Part shown: piece by piece, positions 45,724 through 54,797 of the stretch
Layout of the letters: each line of letters opens with the position of its first letter
How positions within the stretch are numbered: the first letter of the stretch is position 1
Source of the DNA: an uncultured Croceitalea sp.
GTDB taxonomy: Bacteria > Bacteroidota > Bacteroidia > Flavobacteriales > Flavobacteriaceae
Assembly (NCBI GenBank): GCA_947503285.1
Contig: CANNDD010000008.1
Span: forward strand, 1 to 64,000
Direction: 5' to 3'
Length of the DNA stretch: 64,000 bases
Translations under genes and position numbers: made by a program
The notes under the pieces: generated by a model
Told to the model about the DNA's origin: nothing
The model's input: only the letters and a program-made list of their open reading frames with translations
The model's database searches: none

Positions 45724-46998
45724 TTACAGGTATTCAAGGATACGCTCAAGGGCCATTCCACGCGAGCCTTTAATGAGAATGGAACCTGTTGGCAAGGGCT
45801 GGTTTTGAAGGTGTTCTTCAAGCGCCTCGAACGAACGGAACTTTTTGTAATCGGTTTTAGTACCGTAAAAGTTGTGTCCAATTAAAAACACTTCTTGAAA
45901 GTTCATTTTCTTCGCCAAATCAGCAATGTGTTGGTGTTCTGTGCTTGCAGCTTCCCCCAGCTCAAACATGTCGCCCAAGAAAAGTGTTTTGCGGGGTGCT
46001 GCCGTGGTTTCAAAACTTTCTAAAGCGGCTTTCATGCTGGTTGGGTTGGCATTGTAGGCGTCTAGAATAATATGATGTCCATTTTTTTTGATAATTTGAG
46101 AACGGTTGTTTTCTGGTTCATAACCTTCAATGGCATTTTTAATAGCTGAGGTAGGTACATTGAAATACTTTCCAATTAAAATGGCAATACAGCAATTGGT
46201 GAAATTATATGTTCCAATCAATTTGGTGTCAACCACCGTCTCTTCAAAAGATAAACGTATGAAAGGGTTGGCAGCTATAAATGAAATCGTATAGTAGTTG
46301 TGGTCCTTTTTGCTGAAGCCTATCTTTTTTATATAAGATGCCAATCTGTCTTTTTGGATGGGATCATCCGCATTCAGAAAAACATGTTTACCGTTACCCA
46401 GTAAATAGTCGTAAAGTTCGCTTTTGCCTTTAATGACCCCTTCAACACCGCCAAAACCTTCTAAATGTGCCTTTCCGAAATTGGTGATATACCCAAAATC
46501 CGGTTGGGCGATACGGGCTAAAAATGCAATCTCTTTTTGATGATTGGCCCCCATTTCTATGATGGCGAACTCCGTGTTTTCTTTTATACTTAGAAGTGTT
46601 AGGGGAACCCCAATATGATTATTGAGATTTCCTTTAGTTGCTACTGTATTGTATTTTTTTTCAAGTACCCGATGAATCAGTTCTTTGGTTGTTGTTTTTC
46701 CATTGCTGCCTGTCAGCGCGATAACCTGTGCGTTGCACTGTTTTCTGTGGTAGGCACTCAAGTCTTGAAGGGTTTGCAATACATTTTCAACCACGATGGT
46801 CTTATCGGCCACTTGGTATTCCGGTTCATCTATTACCGCCAATGCCGCTCCTTTTTTTAAAGCTTCCTCGGTAAATTCGTTACCGTTAAAGTTTGGCCCC
46901 TTCAAGGCAAAATAAATACAATTCGCGGTTATTTTTCGGGTATCGGTACAAACCGTTGGGTGTTCTAGAAACCGTTGGTGAAGTTCGTTCAATTTCAT
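45724..46998 (-). CDS. murF: UDP-N-acetylmuramoyl-tripeptide--D-alanyl-D-alanine ligase
   Basis: 424 residues. The ATP site is G97-S-N-G-K-T-T. The Mur-ligase central domain contains FAIIEMGANHQKEI and NFGKAHLEGFGG, and the C-terminal domain has LDAYNANPTSMKAALE and FLGDMFELG. It adds D-Ala-D-Ala to UDP-MurNAc-tripeptide in the cytoplasm. It lies behind gldJ on the same strand, an order known from other Flavobacteriaceae, but a terminator separates the two. Confidence 0.95.
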   Translation of the reverse strand: MKLNELHQRFLEHPTVCTDTRKITANCIYFALKGPNFNGNEFTEEALKKGAALAVIDEPEYQVADKTIVVENVLQTLQDLSAYHRKQCNAQVIALTGSNGKTTTKELIHRVLEKKYNTVATKGNLNNHIGVPLTLLSIKENTEFAIIEMGANHQKEIAFLARIAQPDFGYITNFGKAHLEGFGGVEGVIKGKSELYDYLLGNGKHVFLNADDPIQKDRLASYIKKIGFSKKDHNYYTISFIAANPFIRLSFEETVVDTKLIGTYNFTNCCIAILIGKYFNVPTSAIKNAIEGYEPENNRSQIIKKNGHHIILDAYNANPTSMKAALESFETTAAPRKTLFLGDMFELGEAASTEHQHIADLAKKMNFQEVFLIGHNFYGTKTDYKKFRSFEALEEHLQNQPLPTGSILIKGSRGMALERILEYL

Positions 46999-47008
46999 AG
47001 TCGAAGAT

Positions 47009-47040
47009 AAAAAAAGCCCTTAACAAAATTGCTAAGGGCC
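47009..47040 (-). terminator. Terminator behind gldJ
   Basis: The stem GCCCTTA/TAAGGGC (47016-47022 and 47033-47039) is followed on the minus strand by seven T residues. It stands between gldJ and murF. Confidence 0.8.
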
Positions 47041-47062
47041 CAATATCTTTCGTAAGCAATGC

Positions 47063-48721
47063 TTACCTTACTTTTTTATGTCGAACCGTTTTGTTCTTGG
47101 TTTTGGATTTTGATCCCACTCTTGACATCGCACATCTAAACCCTACATCATCCGTAGCCATATATTGTGGTAGGTAACGGCGTTGCGCTGGGTCTAACCA
47201 AAATGCCCTGTCCCTCCAAGAGCCACCTTTGTAAACCCTTACCTCGTCATTGATCAAAGACGTTCGGTAGTTTGAGGTGTCATATTGTCGAAGTAGTTTT
47301 CCGGTTGAATCACGTTCCACTTTGTGTTTGGGCGAATCGTACATTTTTCGAGCGTCTGATTCGTCATCGCTGAATCTTTGGAAAAACCTTGATGATCCTG
47401 GATCACCATCACGATATCCCCGGTTATCACTTTTTGAGAAGTTTGTCCTTAAATAGGTTTCTTCTTCACCTACAGGCACTTCTTTTATTTCACCAGGTAG
47501 GTTCAATGCAACCACTTTTCCGTTGGGTAAAGTATCAAAAACAACCGAATCTCGAAGAATCTGGACTTTTCCATCTTCACCAATGGCTTTTTTCAGATAA
47601 ATATTACCACGATAGTAGTTGAAATCACTGATTTCGTCGTCAACGATAGGTCTGTAGACATCGGCTACCCATTCTGAAACATTACCGGCCATATCATATA
47701 GTCCAAAATCATTTGGTTTGTATGATTTTACCTCTGCGGTAATATCGGCACCATCATCAGACCAACCTGCGATACCGCCATAATCACCTTTACCTTGTTT
47801 GAAGTTCGCCAATTGGTCACCACGACCCAGGCGTTGTCCATTTCGTGTGTAGTCACCTTCCCATGGATACTTCTTTCTACCTCTATAATTATTGTATTCC
47901 CGCGAACCTATCAAAGCCTGTGCGGCATATTCCCATTCCGTTTCGGTAGGCAATCGATACTCCGGACTGATAATTCCCGTACTTCTTTTTGCAAAAGAAT
48001 TAATAGAATCCTTTTTTTGCTTGCCCTGTAACGAATCTATTTGCCCCCCATAAACCGATTCTGGATTGTTCAAATAAGCTTCCGTACTAAACGTTCCTCC
48101 TATTTCACCGTTCAAGACCTTATATTTTGCATCTTTGGCCAAATAACCTTCCCTTTCTAAAGTGGCTTCATTTACCCTGTCCGTTCTCCATTCAGCATAT
48201 TGTGTCGCTTGAATCCAGTTTACACCAACTACGGGATATTCCCCATAAGCAGGATGGCGTAGATAGCTATTTGTCATGGTCTCGTTAAAGCCCAAACGAT
48301 TTCTCCATACCAAAGTATCTGGTAAAGCCCCTTTGTAAATATTTTCATACATGGGATTTTCAGGAGGATAGACCGCCTTCAGATAATCTAGGTATTCAAG
48401 GTACATCACATTGGTGACCTCGGTTTCATCCATATAAAATGACTGTACGTGTTGAGCTGTCGGGGAGTTGTTCCAATCGTGCATGATATCATCTTGCACC
48501 TGACCTTTGGTAAAGGTACCCCCTTCAATGAATACGGTTCCTGGTGGGGTTTCCTGTTCTTTAAAATTGGAATTGTATTGAAAACCGCCTTCTTTGGCAT
48601 TTATTTTCCATCCTGTTGCTCTCGAAACATTTTTAGATGACGAGGAAGAATTCTTGCAGCTCGAAAGTGTTCCGGCAACCACAAAACAAGAAAGTACAAC
48701 TTTAAAAAAGCTTTTTTTCAT
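47063..48721 (-). CDS. gldJ: Gliding motility lipoprotein GldJ
   Basis: 552 residues. The lipoprotein signal ends TLSSC (Cys 22), followed by a Ser-rich stretch. The body belongs to the formylglycine-generating-enzyme/sulfatase-modifying fold (PGTVFIEGGTFTKG, YRLPTETEWEYAAQA, GLYDMAGNVSEWVADVY, and a closing RVYKGGSWRDRAFWLDP). This matches GldJ, an outer-membrane lipoprotein needed for gliding and for stability of the type IX secretion motor parts. It is a structural homologue and not a sulfatase-maturing enzyme. Divergent from porV and followed by murF. Confidence 0.93.
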   Translation of the reverse strand: MKKSFFKVVLSCFVVAGTLSSCKNSSSSSKNVSRATGWKINAKEGGFQYNSNFKEQETPPGTVFIEGGTFTKGQVQDDIMHDWNNSPTAQHVQSFYMDETEVTNVMYLEYLDYLKAVYPPENPMYENIYKGALPDTLVWRNRLGFNETMTNSYLRHPAYGEYPVVGVNWIQATQYAEWRTDRVNEATLEREGYLAKDAKYKVLNGEIGGTFSTEAYLNNPESVYGGQIDSLQGKQKKDSINSFAKRSTGIISPEYRLPTETEWEYAAQALIGSREYNNYRGRKKYPWEGDYTRNGQRLGRGDQLANFKQGKGDYGGIAGWSDDGADITAEVKSYKPNDFGLYDMAGNVSEWVADVYRPIVDDEISDFNYYRGNIYLKKAIGEDGKVQILRDSVVFDTLPNGKVVALNLPGEIKEVPVGEEETYLRTNFSKSDNRGYRDGDPGSSRFFQRFSDDESDARKMYDSPKHKVERDSTGKLLRQYDTSNYRTSLINDEVRVYKGGSWRDRAFWLDPAQRRYLPQYMATDDVGFRCAMSRVGSKSKTKNKTVRHKKVR

Positions 48722-49083
48722 AATTAGGACTTGAGTTCAATAACCGATATTCTATTACAATCGGTACTTTGGTTTCATTTGATTTAAATCGCTATCGGCA
48801 TTAAAACGGAAAGAAGCCCATAATATTTTATCGATTAAAAATATTTATGTTCTATTTTTCGATTTGCCAAACTATAATAAGGAACGAAACAATTTCGGTT
48901 ATAGTATAGCTATTTAGGGAGTTTAACATGGTCGGGGTCAAAATAATTTTAACTTTTCATCGAAATAGCGCATTACGTATATAAGAATTCGCCAAAAAGC
49001 TCGTTTAATGGTAATACGTCTAAATATTTTGGTTTTTGTAGCCGTATTTTGGACTTTCGACCACTTTAATTTAAATGAAATAG
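48722..49083. other. Divergent region between gldJ and porV
   Basis: 362 AT-rich bases. A small inverted repeat ACCGAT/ATCGGT lies near 48741-48763. From ATG 49008 a short frame reads MVIRLNILVFVAVFWTFDHF, like a signal peptide, and runs into porV in another frame. In related genomes porU stands here, but no porU coding sequence is present. Confidence 0.5.
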
Positions 49084-50226
49084 ATGAAAAAGTTATTTTC
49101 CTTGTTGGCACTCTTCTGTGTCTTCAATGTTTTTGCCCAACAAGAACGGGCAATTACTACTGCAGTTCCTTTTTTGAATATCGCTGCTGATGCCAGGGCT
49201 TCTGGTATGGGGGATATGGGAGTTGCAACCCCAGTAGATGCCTTCTCACAACAATGGAACCCTGCGAAGTTCGCATTTGCAGAACAAAAATTGGGAATAG
49301 GGGTCAGTTACACCCCCTATCTGGAAAGTATTGTAACTGACATTTCACTTTTAAGCGCGAGCGTATACAACAAACTAGACGACCAAAGTGCCTTTGCCTT
49401 CAGTATAAGGTATTTTGGCCTCGGAGAGATAGAATTAAGACAGACCATAGATGAGACCCCAACTGTTGTTGAGCCCAATGAGTTTGCAATAGATGGTTCC
49501 TATTCCTTAAAATTGAGTCCGACGTTCTCGATGGCCGTTGGGGGCAGGTTCATAAGCTCTAACCTAAGATTTCAAGATGGGCAACAAGATTCACAGGCCG
49601 CGAATACTTTTGCGGTTGATATCGCCGGTTTTTATAGGTCACGTGAAATAGCCTACAATTCGTTTGATGGCCGATGGAGGGCAGGATTCAATGTTTCCAA
49701 TCTTGGAGGAAAAATTCAATATGATGAAGGGGGGCAAGAGAATTTTTTACCTACCAACCTAAGGTTTGGTGGTGGATTTGATTTTATTTTTGACCAAGAC
49801 AATGTTTTGGGTGTTTATTCAGAGTTCAATAAGTTGTTGGTGCCGACCCCAAGGGATTTTGATGGTGACGGTGATATCGATTCAGAGGATAATGACGAAT
49901 ACCAGAACATTAGTTTCTTTAATGGCGTATTTGAATCTTTTGGCGATGCCCCTGATGGCTTTAGTGAAGAATTACAAGAGGTTACATGGTCGCTTGGTGC
50001 CGAATACAGATATCAAGAGGCATTCATGTTGAGAACCGGTTATTTTAATGAGAATGAAGCAAAAGGAGCTAGACAGTTTTTTACCTTGGGTGCTGGATTC
50101 AAATTCAAGTCGGCCCAGATTGACTTATCTTATCTGTTCTCAACGTCACAGGTTAGAAACCCTTTGGAAAACACACTACGTTTTTCGCTTACCTTTAACT
50201 TTGGGCAAGAGTTTTACAACGATTAA
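49084..50226 (+). CDS. porV: Type IX secretion outer-membrane protein PorV
   Basis: 380 residues with a signal peptide (about 1-18, ending NVFA). The start of the mature protein, AVPFLNIAADARASGMGDMG, is the PorV/LptO signature. The rest is a FadL-like beta-barrel ending in an aromatic/hydrophobic strand (FSLTFNFGQEF). PorV delivers substrates from the translocon to the attachment complex, usually with PorU. Its gene is followed by cdd and pdhA as in other Flavobacteriaceae, and a terminator closes it. Confidence 0.93.
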   Translation: MKKLFSLLALFCVFNVFAQQERAITTAVPFLNIAADARASGMGDMGVATPVDAFSQQWNPAKFAFAEQKLGIGVSYTPYLESIVTDISLLSASVYNKLDDQSAFAFSIRYFGLGEIELRQTIDETPTVVEPNEFAIDGSYSLKLSPTFSMAVGGRFISSNLRFQDGQQDSQAANTFAVDIAGFYRSREIAYNSFDGRWRAGFNVSNLGGKIQYDEGGQENFLPTNLRFGGGFDFIFDQDNVLGVYSEFNKLLVPTPRDFDGDGDIDSEDNDEYQNISFFNGVFESFGDAPDGFSEELQEVTWSLGAEYRYQEAFMLRTGYFNENEAKGARQFFTLGAGFKFKSAQIDLSYLFSTSQVRNPLENTLRFSLTFNFGQEFYND

Positions 50227-50249
50227 GCTAAAAGCTTTGATTTTTATGG

Positions 50250-50285
50250 AAAACCCCGACAATACGTTGGGGTTTTCTTATTTTT
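50250..50285 (+). terminator. Terminator behind porV
   Basis: AAAACCCC/GGGGTTTT forms an 8-bp stem with an 11-nt loop, followed by a T-rich run (cttattttt). Confidence 0.8.
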
Positions 50286-50386
50286 AAACAATGAATTCGT
50301 TTGAACTTTCTCAATTGGGTAAAAGATGTCTGATTTTCGCTTCAATCCAAAAAGTCTAAACGAATTCAATACTTAAAAGTGTTTGT

Positions 50387-50875
50387 TTGAAAAAGAAAAT
50401 AAGTTTTGAGTTAAGTATTTACGATGCTATCGACGAATTACCAAGGGAATATCAAAAACTCTTGGATTCGGCAGTCAAATCAAGGGAAAAGGCCTACGCC
50501 CCATATTCCAATTTTCAAGTAGGGGCCGCCGTGCTTTTAGGGAACGGAGAAATAATACTTGGCAATAACCAAGAAAATGCCTCGTATCCCTCTGGGCTGT
50601 GTGCAGAACGTGTAGCTATCTTCTGTGCTGGTGCCAACCATCCTAATGAAGTCGTCAAGGCCATTGCCATAAGTGCCAATTCAAAAGACTATGAGATGAA
50701 AATCCCTGCCGGACCTTGTGGAAATTGTAGGCAGGCGATGATGGAGTATGAGCATAGGCAAAAAAGTCCGATAGCAATTTTAATGAGGGGCAAAAAAGGA
50801 CCGATTTATAAGTGCGATGCAGTGGTCGATTTATTGCCACTAACATTCAATAATTCTTTTTTAAGGGATTCTTAA
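50387..50875 (+). CDS. cdd: Cytidine deaminase
   Basis: 162 residues from a TTG start. The zinc-site motifs are in place: CAERVAIF with the catalytic glutamate, and PCGNCRQ. YAPYSNFQVGAAVLLGNG is the usual substrate-side segment. It deaminates cytidine and deoxycytidine in pyrimidine salvage. No ATG exists near the start of the conserved sequence, so TTG is accepted. It lies between porV and pdhA, the order known from relatives. Confidence 0.92.
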   Translation: MKKKISFELSIYDAIDELPREYQKLLDSAVKSREKAYAPYSNFQVGAAVLLGNGEIILGNNQENASYPSGLCAERVAIFCAGANHPNEVVKAIAISANSKDYEMKIPAGPCGNCRQAMMEYEHRQKSPIAILMRGKKGPIYKCDAVVDLLPLTFNNSFLRDS

Positions 50876-50905
50876 GTCAAATTTTCCACAAAACAGATAT
50901 ATACG

Positions 50906-50913
50906 TATTTTTG
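50906..50913 (+). promoter_or_regulatory. Possible -7 box for pdhAC
   Basis: TATTTTTG fits TAnnTTTG, 42 bp before the pdhA ATG. The -33 region (TTTTCC) is only a partial match. Confidence 0.4.
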
Positions 50914-50955
50914 TTTTTCCTTTAATCAGGGCATTAGTATTAAACATACCGATTG

Positions 50956-51954
50956 ATGAAAAAAATTACAAAAGAGGTTTACCTTAAATGGTACGAAGAC
51001 ATGTTTTTTTGGCGCAAGTTTGAAGACAAACTGGCGGCTGTTTATATTCAGCAAAAAGTAAGGGGATTCCTCCATTTGTATAACGGTCAAGAGGCAGTGC
51101 TTGCCGGTTCTTTGCATGCTATGGACCTCACTAAGGACCGAATGATTACGGCATATCGTAACCATGTTCAGCCGATTGGAATGGGCGTTGACCCCAAAAG
51201 GGTAATGGCCGAGTTGTATGGCAAAGTAACCGGTACCTCTCAAGGTATGGGTGGATCTATGCATATATTCTCAAAAGAACATCGATTTTATGGCGGACAT
51301 GGTATCGTAGGCGGCCAGATTCCCTTAGGTGCCGGATTGGCATTCGCCGATAAGTATTTTAAACGTGACAACGTTACCTTATGTTATATGGGTGATGGTG
51401 CCGTACGTCAAGGCTCATTACATGAAGCATTTAACTTGGCCATGTTGTGGCAATTGCCCGTAGTTTTCATCTGTGAGAATAACGGTTATGCCATGGGTAC
51501 TTCCGTGGCCAGAACATCATACTCTACGGATATTTACAAATTGGGCCTAGGCTATGAGATGCCCTGTGCGCCCGTAGATGGTATGGACCCCGTAACCGTT
51601 GCCAAAGAAGTTGATAAGGCCATAGAACGCGCAAGAACTGGGGGCGGCCCAACCTTTTTGGAAATGAAGACGTATCGCTATCGCGGACATTCCATGTCGG
51701 ACGCACAGCATTACCGAACCAAGGACGAAGTGGAGGAATACAAAAAAATAGACCCCATAACCCAGGTTAAGGATGTCATTCTAGAAAAGGACTATGCTAC
51801 CGAAGAAGAACTAAAGGCAATCGACAAACGTGTCAAAGACTTGGTGGTTGAGTGCGAGAAGTTTGCCGAGGAATCTGATTTTCCACCGGTACAGCAACTG
51901 TATGATATGGTTTACGAACAAGAAGATTATCCATTTTTAAAACATAAACTCTAG
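50956..51954 (+). CDS. pdhA: Pyruvate dehydrogenase E1 component, alpha subunit
   Basis: The ATG at 50956 gives 332 residues (a TTG one codon earlier is not needed). The thiamine-diphosphate motif GDGAVRQGSLHEAFNLA and the following FICENNGYAMGT are typical, as are GGSMHIFS and YRYRGHSMSDAQHYR, the phosphorylation-loop region. It decarboxylates pyruvate with an E1 beta subunit that is not encoded in this window. It stands 4 bp before pdhC and the two form an operon. Confidence 0.94.
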   Translation: MKKITKEVYLKWYEDMFFWRKFEDKLAAVYIQQKVRGFLHLYNGQEAVLAGSLHAMDLTKDRMITAYRNHVQPIGMGVDPKRVMAELYGKVTGTSQGMGGSMHIFSKEHRFYGGHGIVGGQIPLGAGLAFADKYFKRDNVTLCYMGDGAVRQGSLHEAFNLAMLWQLPVVFICENNGYAMGTSVARTSYSTDIYKLGLGYEMPCAPVDGMDPVTVAKEVDKAIERARTGGGPTFLEMKTYRYRGHSMSDAQHYRTKDEVEEYKKIDPITQVKDVILEKDYATEEELKAIDKRVKDLVVECEKFAEESDFPPVQQLYDMVYEQEDYPFLKHKL

Positions 51955-51958
51955 GTAC

Positions 51959-53608
51959 ATGGCAGAAGTTATTAATATGCCCCGATTGAGCGATACCATG
52001 GAAGAAGGTACCGTTGCAAAATGGCTGAAAAATGTGGGTGATAAAATAGAGGAGGGTGATATTTTGGCCGAAATCGAAACGGACAAGGCAACCATGGAGT
52101 TTGAGTCGTTCCATGAAGGTACCTTATTGCATATCGGCATTGCAGAAGGTGATGGGGCACCGGTCGACTCGCTATTGGCCATTATCGGTGAAGAGGGTGA
52201 GGATATTTCCAGTCTTTTAGAGGGAGGGGGTACGACAGCCCCTAAAGAAGAGCCTAGTGAGGCACCAACCGAAGATTCCAATTCAAGTGGGAGTGCCGAT
52301 GATAGCGCCCCGGTTGAGATACCAGAAGGGGTCGAGATTATCAAAATGCCCCGTTTGAGTGATACCATGGAAGAGGGAACCGTTGCAACCTGGTTGAAAA
52401 AGGTCGGTGATGCGGTTGAAGAGGGGGATATCTTGGCAGAAATCGAAACGGATAAGGCCACGATGGAATTCGAATCCTTTTATTCGGGAACACTTTTGCA
52501 TATTGGTATTGCTGAAGGTGAGGGGGCACCCGTCGATTCCCTATTGGCCGTTATAGGGCCAGAAGGTACCGATGTGGACGCCGTGCTAAAGGCGAAGCCC
52601 GGGTCGGAAGCTCAGCAGCCCACTTCTGAAGAAAATGCGAAAGTAGCTGCGGAACCTACCGAAAAAGAAACTTCCAATGATGTTACAACATCCTCTTCGG
52701 ATGGAAATCGAATTTTTGCCTCGCCATTGGCCAAAAAGATAGCTGCCGATAAAGGGGTAAACCTTGCCGATGTTTCGGGCAGTGGTGACGGGGGTCGCAT
52801 CATTAAGAGGGATATAGAGAATTATAAACCTTCCGCTGCCGCTACATCAGCTCCGGTCAAAGCAAGTTCAGATACTGTTTCTGCTGCTCCCGCAGCTGCC
52901 GCACCAATAAACCTTCCTGTGGGGGAAGAAGGTTCTGAAGAGGTCAAGAACTCGCAGATGCGCAAAGTGATCGCACGACGTTTGAGTGAATCAAAATTCT
53001 CCGCGCCACATTATTATTTGACCATTGAGGTCGATATGGACAATGCCAAGGCATCTCGTGCACAAATCAACGCACTTCCTGAAACCAAGGTTTCTTTTAA
53101 TGATATGGTACTCAAAGCATGTGCCATGGCACTGAAAAAGCATCCTCAAGTCAATACGACATGGAGTGATGATGTCACGAAGTACAACCATCATATTCAT
53201 ATTGGGGTGGCCGTTGCTGTTGATGATGGACTTGTGGTGCCGGTATTGAAATTTACCGATCAAATGAGTTTAACGCAAATAGGGGGCGCCGTAAAAGATA
53301 TGGCAGGTCGGGCACGAAGCAAAAAACTGACCCCTGCAGAAATGGACGGAAGTACATTTACGGTTTCCAATTTGGGGATGTTCGGAATACTTGAATTTAC
53401 CTCAATTATCAATCAACCCAACTCCGCAATTCTATCGGTTGGTGCCATTGTCGAAAAACCGGTGGTGAAAAATGGTGAAATAGTCGTGGGCAGCACCATG
53501 AAAGTGACATTGGCCTGTGATCATAGAACCGTTGATGGTGCTACCGGAGCACAGTTTTTACAAACCCTACGGGCGTATTTGGAAAACCCGGTAACGATGT
53601 TGGCGTAA
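51959..53608 (+). CDS. pdhC: Pyruvate dehydrogenase E2 (dihydrolipoamide acetyltransferase), two lipoyl domains
   Basis: 549 residues. Two nearly identical lipoyl domains (about 2-78 and 124-200) each carry the lipoyl lysine in ETDKATMEF (first one Lys43). They are joined by Ser/Glu-rich linkers. The peripheral-subunit-binding domain lies about 256-293 (ASPLAKKIAADKGVNLADV). The catalytic domain, about 325-549, ends with DHRTVDGATGAQFL, which holds the active-site histidine. It transfers the acetyl group to CoA. The two lipoyl stretches are also close at DNA level, suggesting internal duplication. Confidence 0.95.
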   Translation: MAEVINMPRLSDTMEEGTVAKWLKNVGDKIEEGDILAEIETDKATMEFESFHEGTLLHIGIAEGDGAPVDSLLAIIGEEGEDISSLLEGGGTTAPKEEPSEAPTEDSNSSGSADDSAPVEIPEGVEIIKMPRLSDTMEEGTVATWLKKVGDAVEEGDILAEIETDKATMEFESFYSGTLLHIGIAEGEGAPVDSLLAVIGPEGTDVDAVLKAKPGSEAQQPTSEENAKVAAEPTEKETSNDVTTSSSDGNRIFASPLAKKIAADKGVNLADVSGSGDGGRIIKRDIENYKPSAAATSAPVKASSDTVSAAPAAAAPINLPVGEEGSEEVKNSQMRKVIARRLSESKFSAPHYYLTIEVDMDNAKASRAQINALPETKVSFNDMVLKACAMALKKHPQVNTTWSDDVTKYNHHIHIGVAVAVDDGLVVPVLKFTDQMSLTQIGGAVKDMAGRARSKKLTPAEMDGSTFTVSNLGMFGILEFTSIINQPNSAILSVGAIVEKPVVKNGEIVVGSTMKVTLACDHRTVDGATGAQFLQTLRAYLENPVTMLA

Positions 53609-53633
53609 CTATTTTAAAACACGAGGTTTAAAT

Positions 53634-53666
53634 AAAAAAGCATCCTGGATAATAGGATGCTTTTTT
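53634..53666 (+). terminator. Terminator behind pdhAC
   Basis: AAAAAAGCATCCT/AGGATGCTTTTTT forms a 13-bp stem with a 7-nt loop and ends in six T residues. It could also act on the opposite strand. Confidence 0.85.
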
Positions 53667-53695
53667 ATCTTTAACACTAATATAATTTAGAACAC

Positions 53696-54712
53696 ATGAG
53701 AAATGTACTAGTACTTTGCACCATTGCCCTTATTTATGCTTGCGGAAGTACGCAAACAAAAGAAGCAAAAACAAATGGGGCCGGTATTGGAGGTCCGGAT
53801 GGCTTAAAGGCCAAAATAACCCAAGTTACTTCAAATGGTAATGGCGCATTTACCGATGCAACAAAAGTGGAAGCCATTATGAATTATTTGGCCTCTGATG
53901 AGCTTAAGGGGCGGGATTCTGGAAGCGAAGGTATTGAGATGGCCGCGGCATATATAGAAAAGCGATTTTCAAATCAAGGGGTAGTGCCTTATTTTGCCGC
54001 TTTTAAGGATACCTTATCCAATTTTGAAAGACCCGCTTATAATATCGTAGGTTTGGTTGAGGGTACGGATCCAAACCTAAGAAAAGAATATATCGTAATC
54101 GGGGCGCACTATGACCATATCGGTGTCATCAATGCTGAAAATGGTGATGCTATTGCCAATGGGGCCAATGACAATGCCTCAGGTACCACGACCGTTCTTG
54201 AGTTTGCACGCTATTTTTCTCAAAATAGGACGAATAAAAGAAGTTTGGTATTTGCCTTGTTCAGTGCTGAGGAGAAAGGATTGTTGGGGTCGAAACATCT
54301 TGCCAAAAAACTCAAGGAAGAAGAAATGAACCTGTATACTATGTTGAACTTTGAAATGACAGGTGTGCCCTTAAAGGGAAAGGATTATGAGATTTATATC
54401 ACGGGCTATAACAAGTCAAATCTGGCAATGGTGAGTAATACCTATGCAGAGGAAAAATTGGTAGGGTTTTTACCCACGGCCAAAGAATACAATCTGTTTC
54501 AACGGTCTGACAACTATCCGTTTCATCAAGAGTTTGAGGTGCCCTCACACACCTATTGTACCTTTGATTTCACCAATTTTGACCATTATCATAAAGTGGG
54601 CGACGAAGTCGATATTATGGATTTTGACCATATGGCTACGATCATCAACAAAATGATTCCGGTTGTAGCGGGAATCGCCAATGCCGAAACGAAAGAGATT
54701 AAATTGAACTAA
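53696..54712 (+). CDS. M28-family metallopeptidase, lipoprotein
   Basis: 338 residues. The lipoprotein signal ends IYAC (Cys 16). Zinc ligands of the M28 family are visible: His138 (GAHYDH), Asp159 (GANDNASG), the catalytic and ligand glutamates near 192-193 (SAEEKGLLGS), and a late His in FDHYHKVGD. Likely a periplasmic or surface aminopeptidase for peptide use. It stands alone between terminator and SDR gene. Confidence 0.88.
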   Translation: MRNVLVLCTIALIYACGSTQTKEAKTNGAGIGGPDGLKAKITQVTSNGNGAFTDATKVEAIMNYLASDELKGRDSGSEGIEMAAAYIEKRFSNQGVVPYFAAFKDTLSNFERPAYNIVGLVEGTDPNLRKEYIVIGAHYDHIGVINAENGDAIANGANDNASGTTTVLEFARYFSQNRTNKRSLVFALFSAEEKGLLGSKHLAKKLKEEEMNLYTMLNFEMTGVPLKGKDYEIYITGYNKSNLAMVSNTYAEEKLVGFLPTAKEYNLFQRSDNYPFHQEFEVPSHTYCTFDFTNFDHYHKVGDEVDIMDFDHMATIINKMIPVVAGIANAETKEIKLN

Positions 54713-54797
54713 AAACCATCGGTCACTTTAAACGTAGTCCAAAAAGGAAGTTTTTAGGATATGGGCTGCATTTCGGAGAAAGGCCTAACTATTTTTT

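Noticed and set aside
47063-48721. GldJ gene as a sulfatase-maturing formylglycine-generating enzyme for the sulfatase nearby
   Set aside because: Lipoprotein signal, overall pattern and neighbours fit GldJ.
51937-52461. Long minus-strand frames across pdhC
   Set aside because: Antisense to the duplicated lipoyl domains; Ser-rich shadow translation without motifs.
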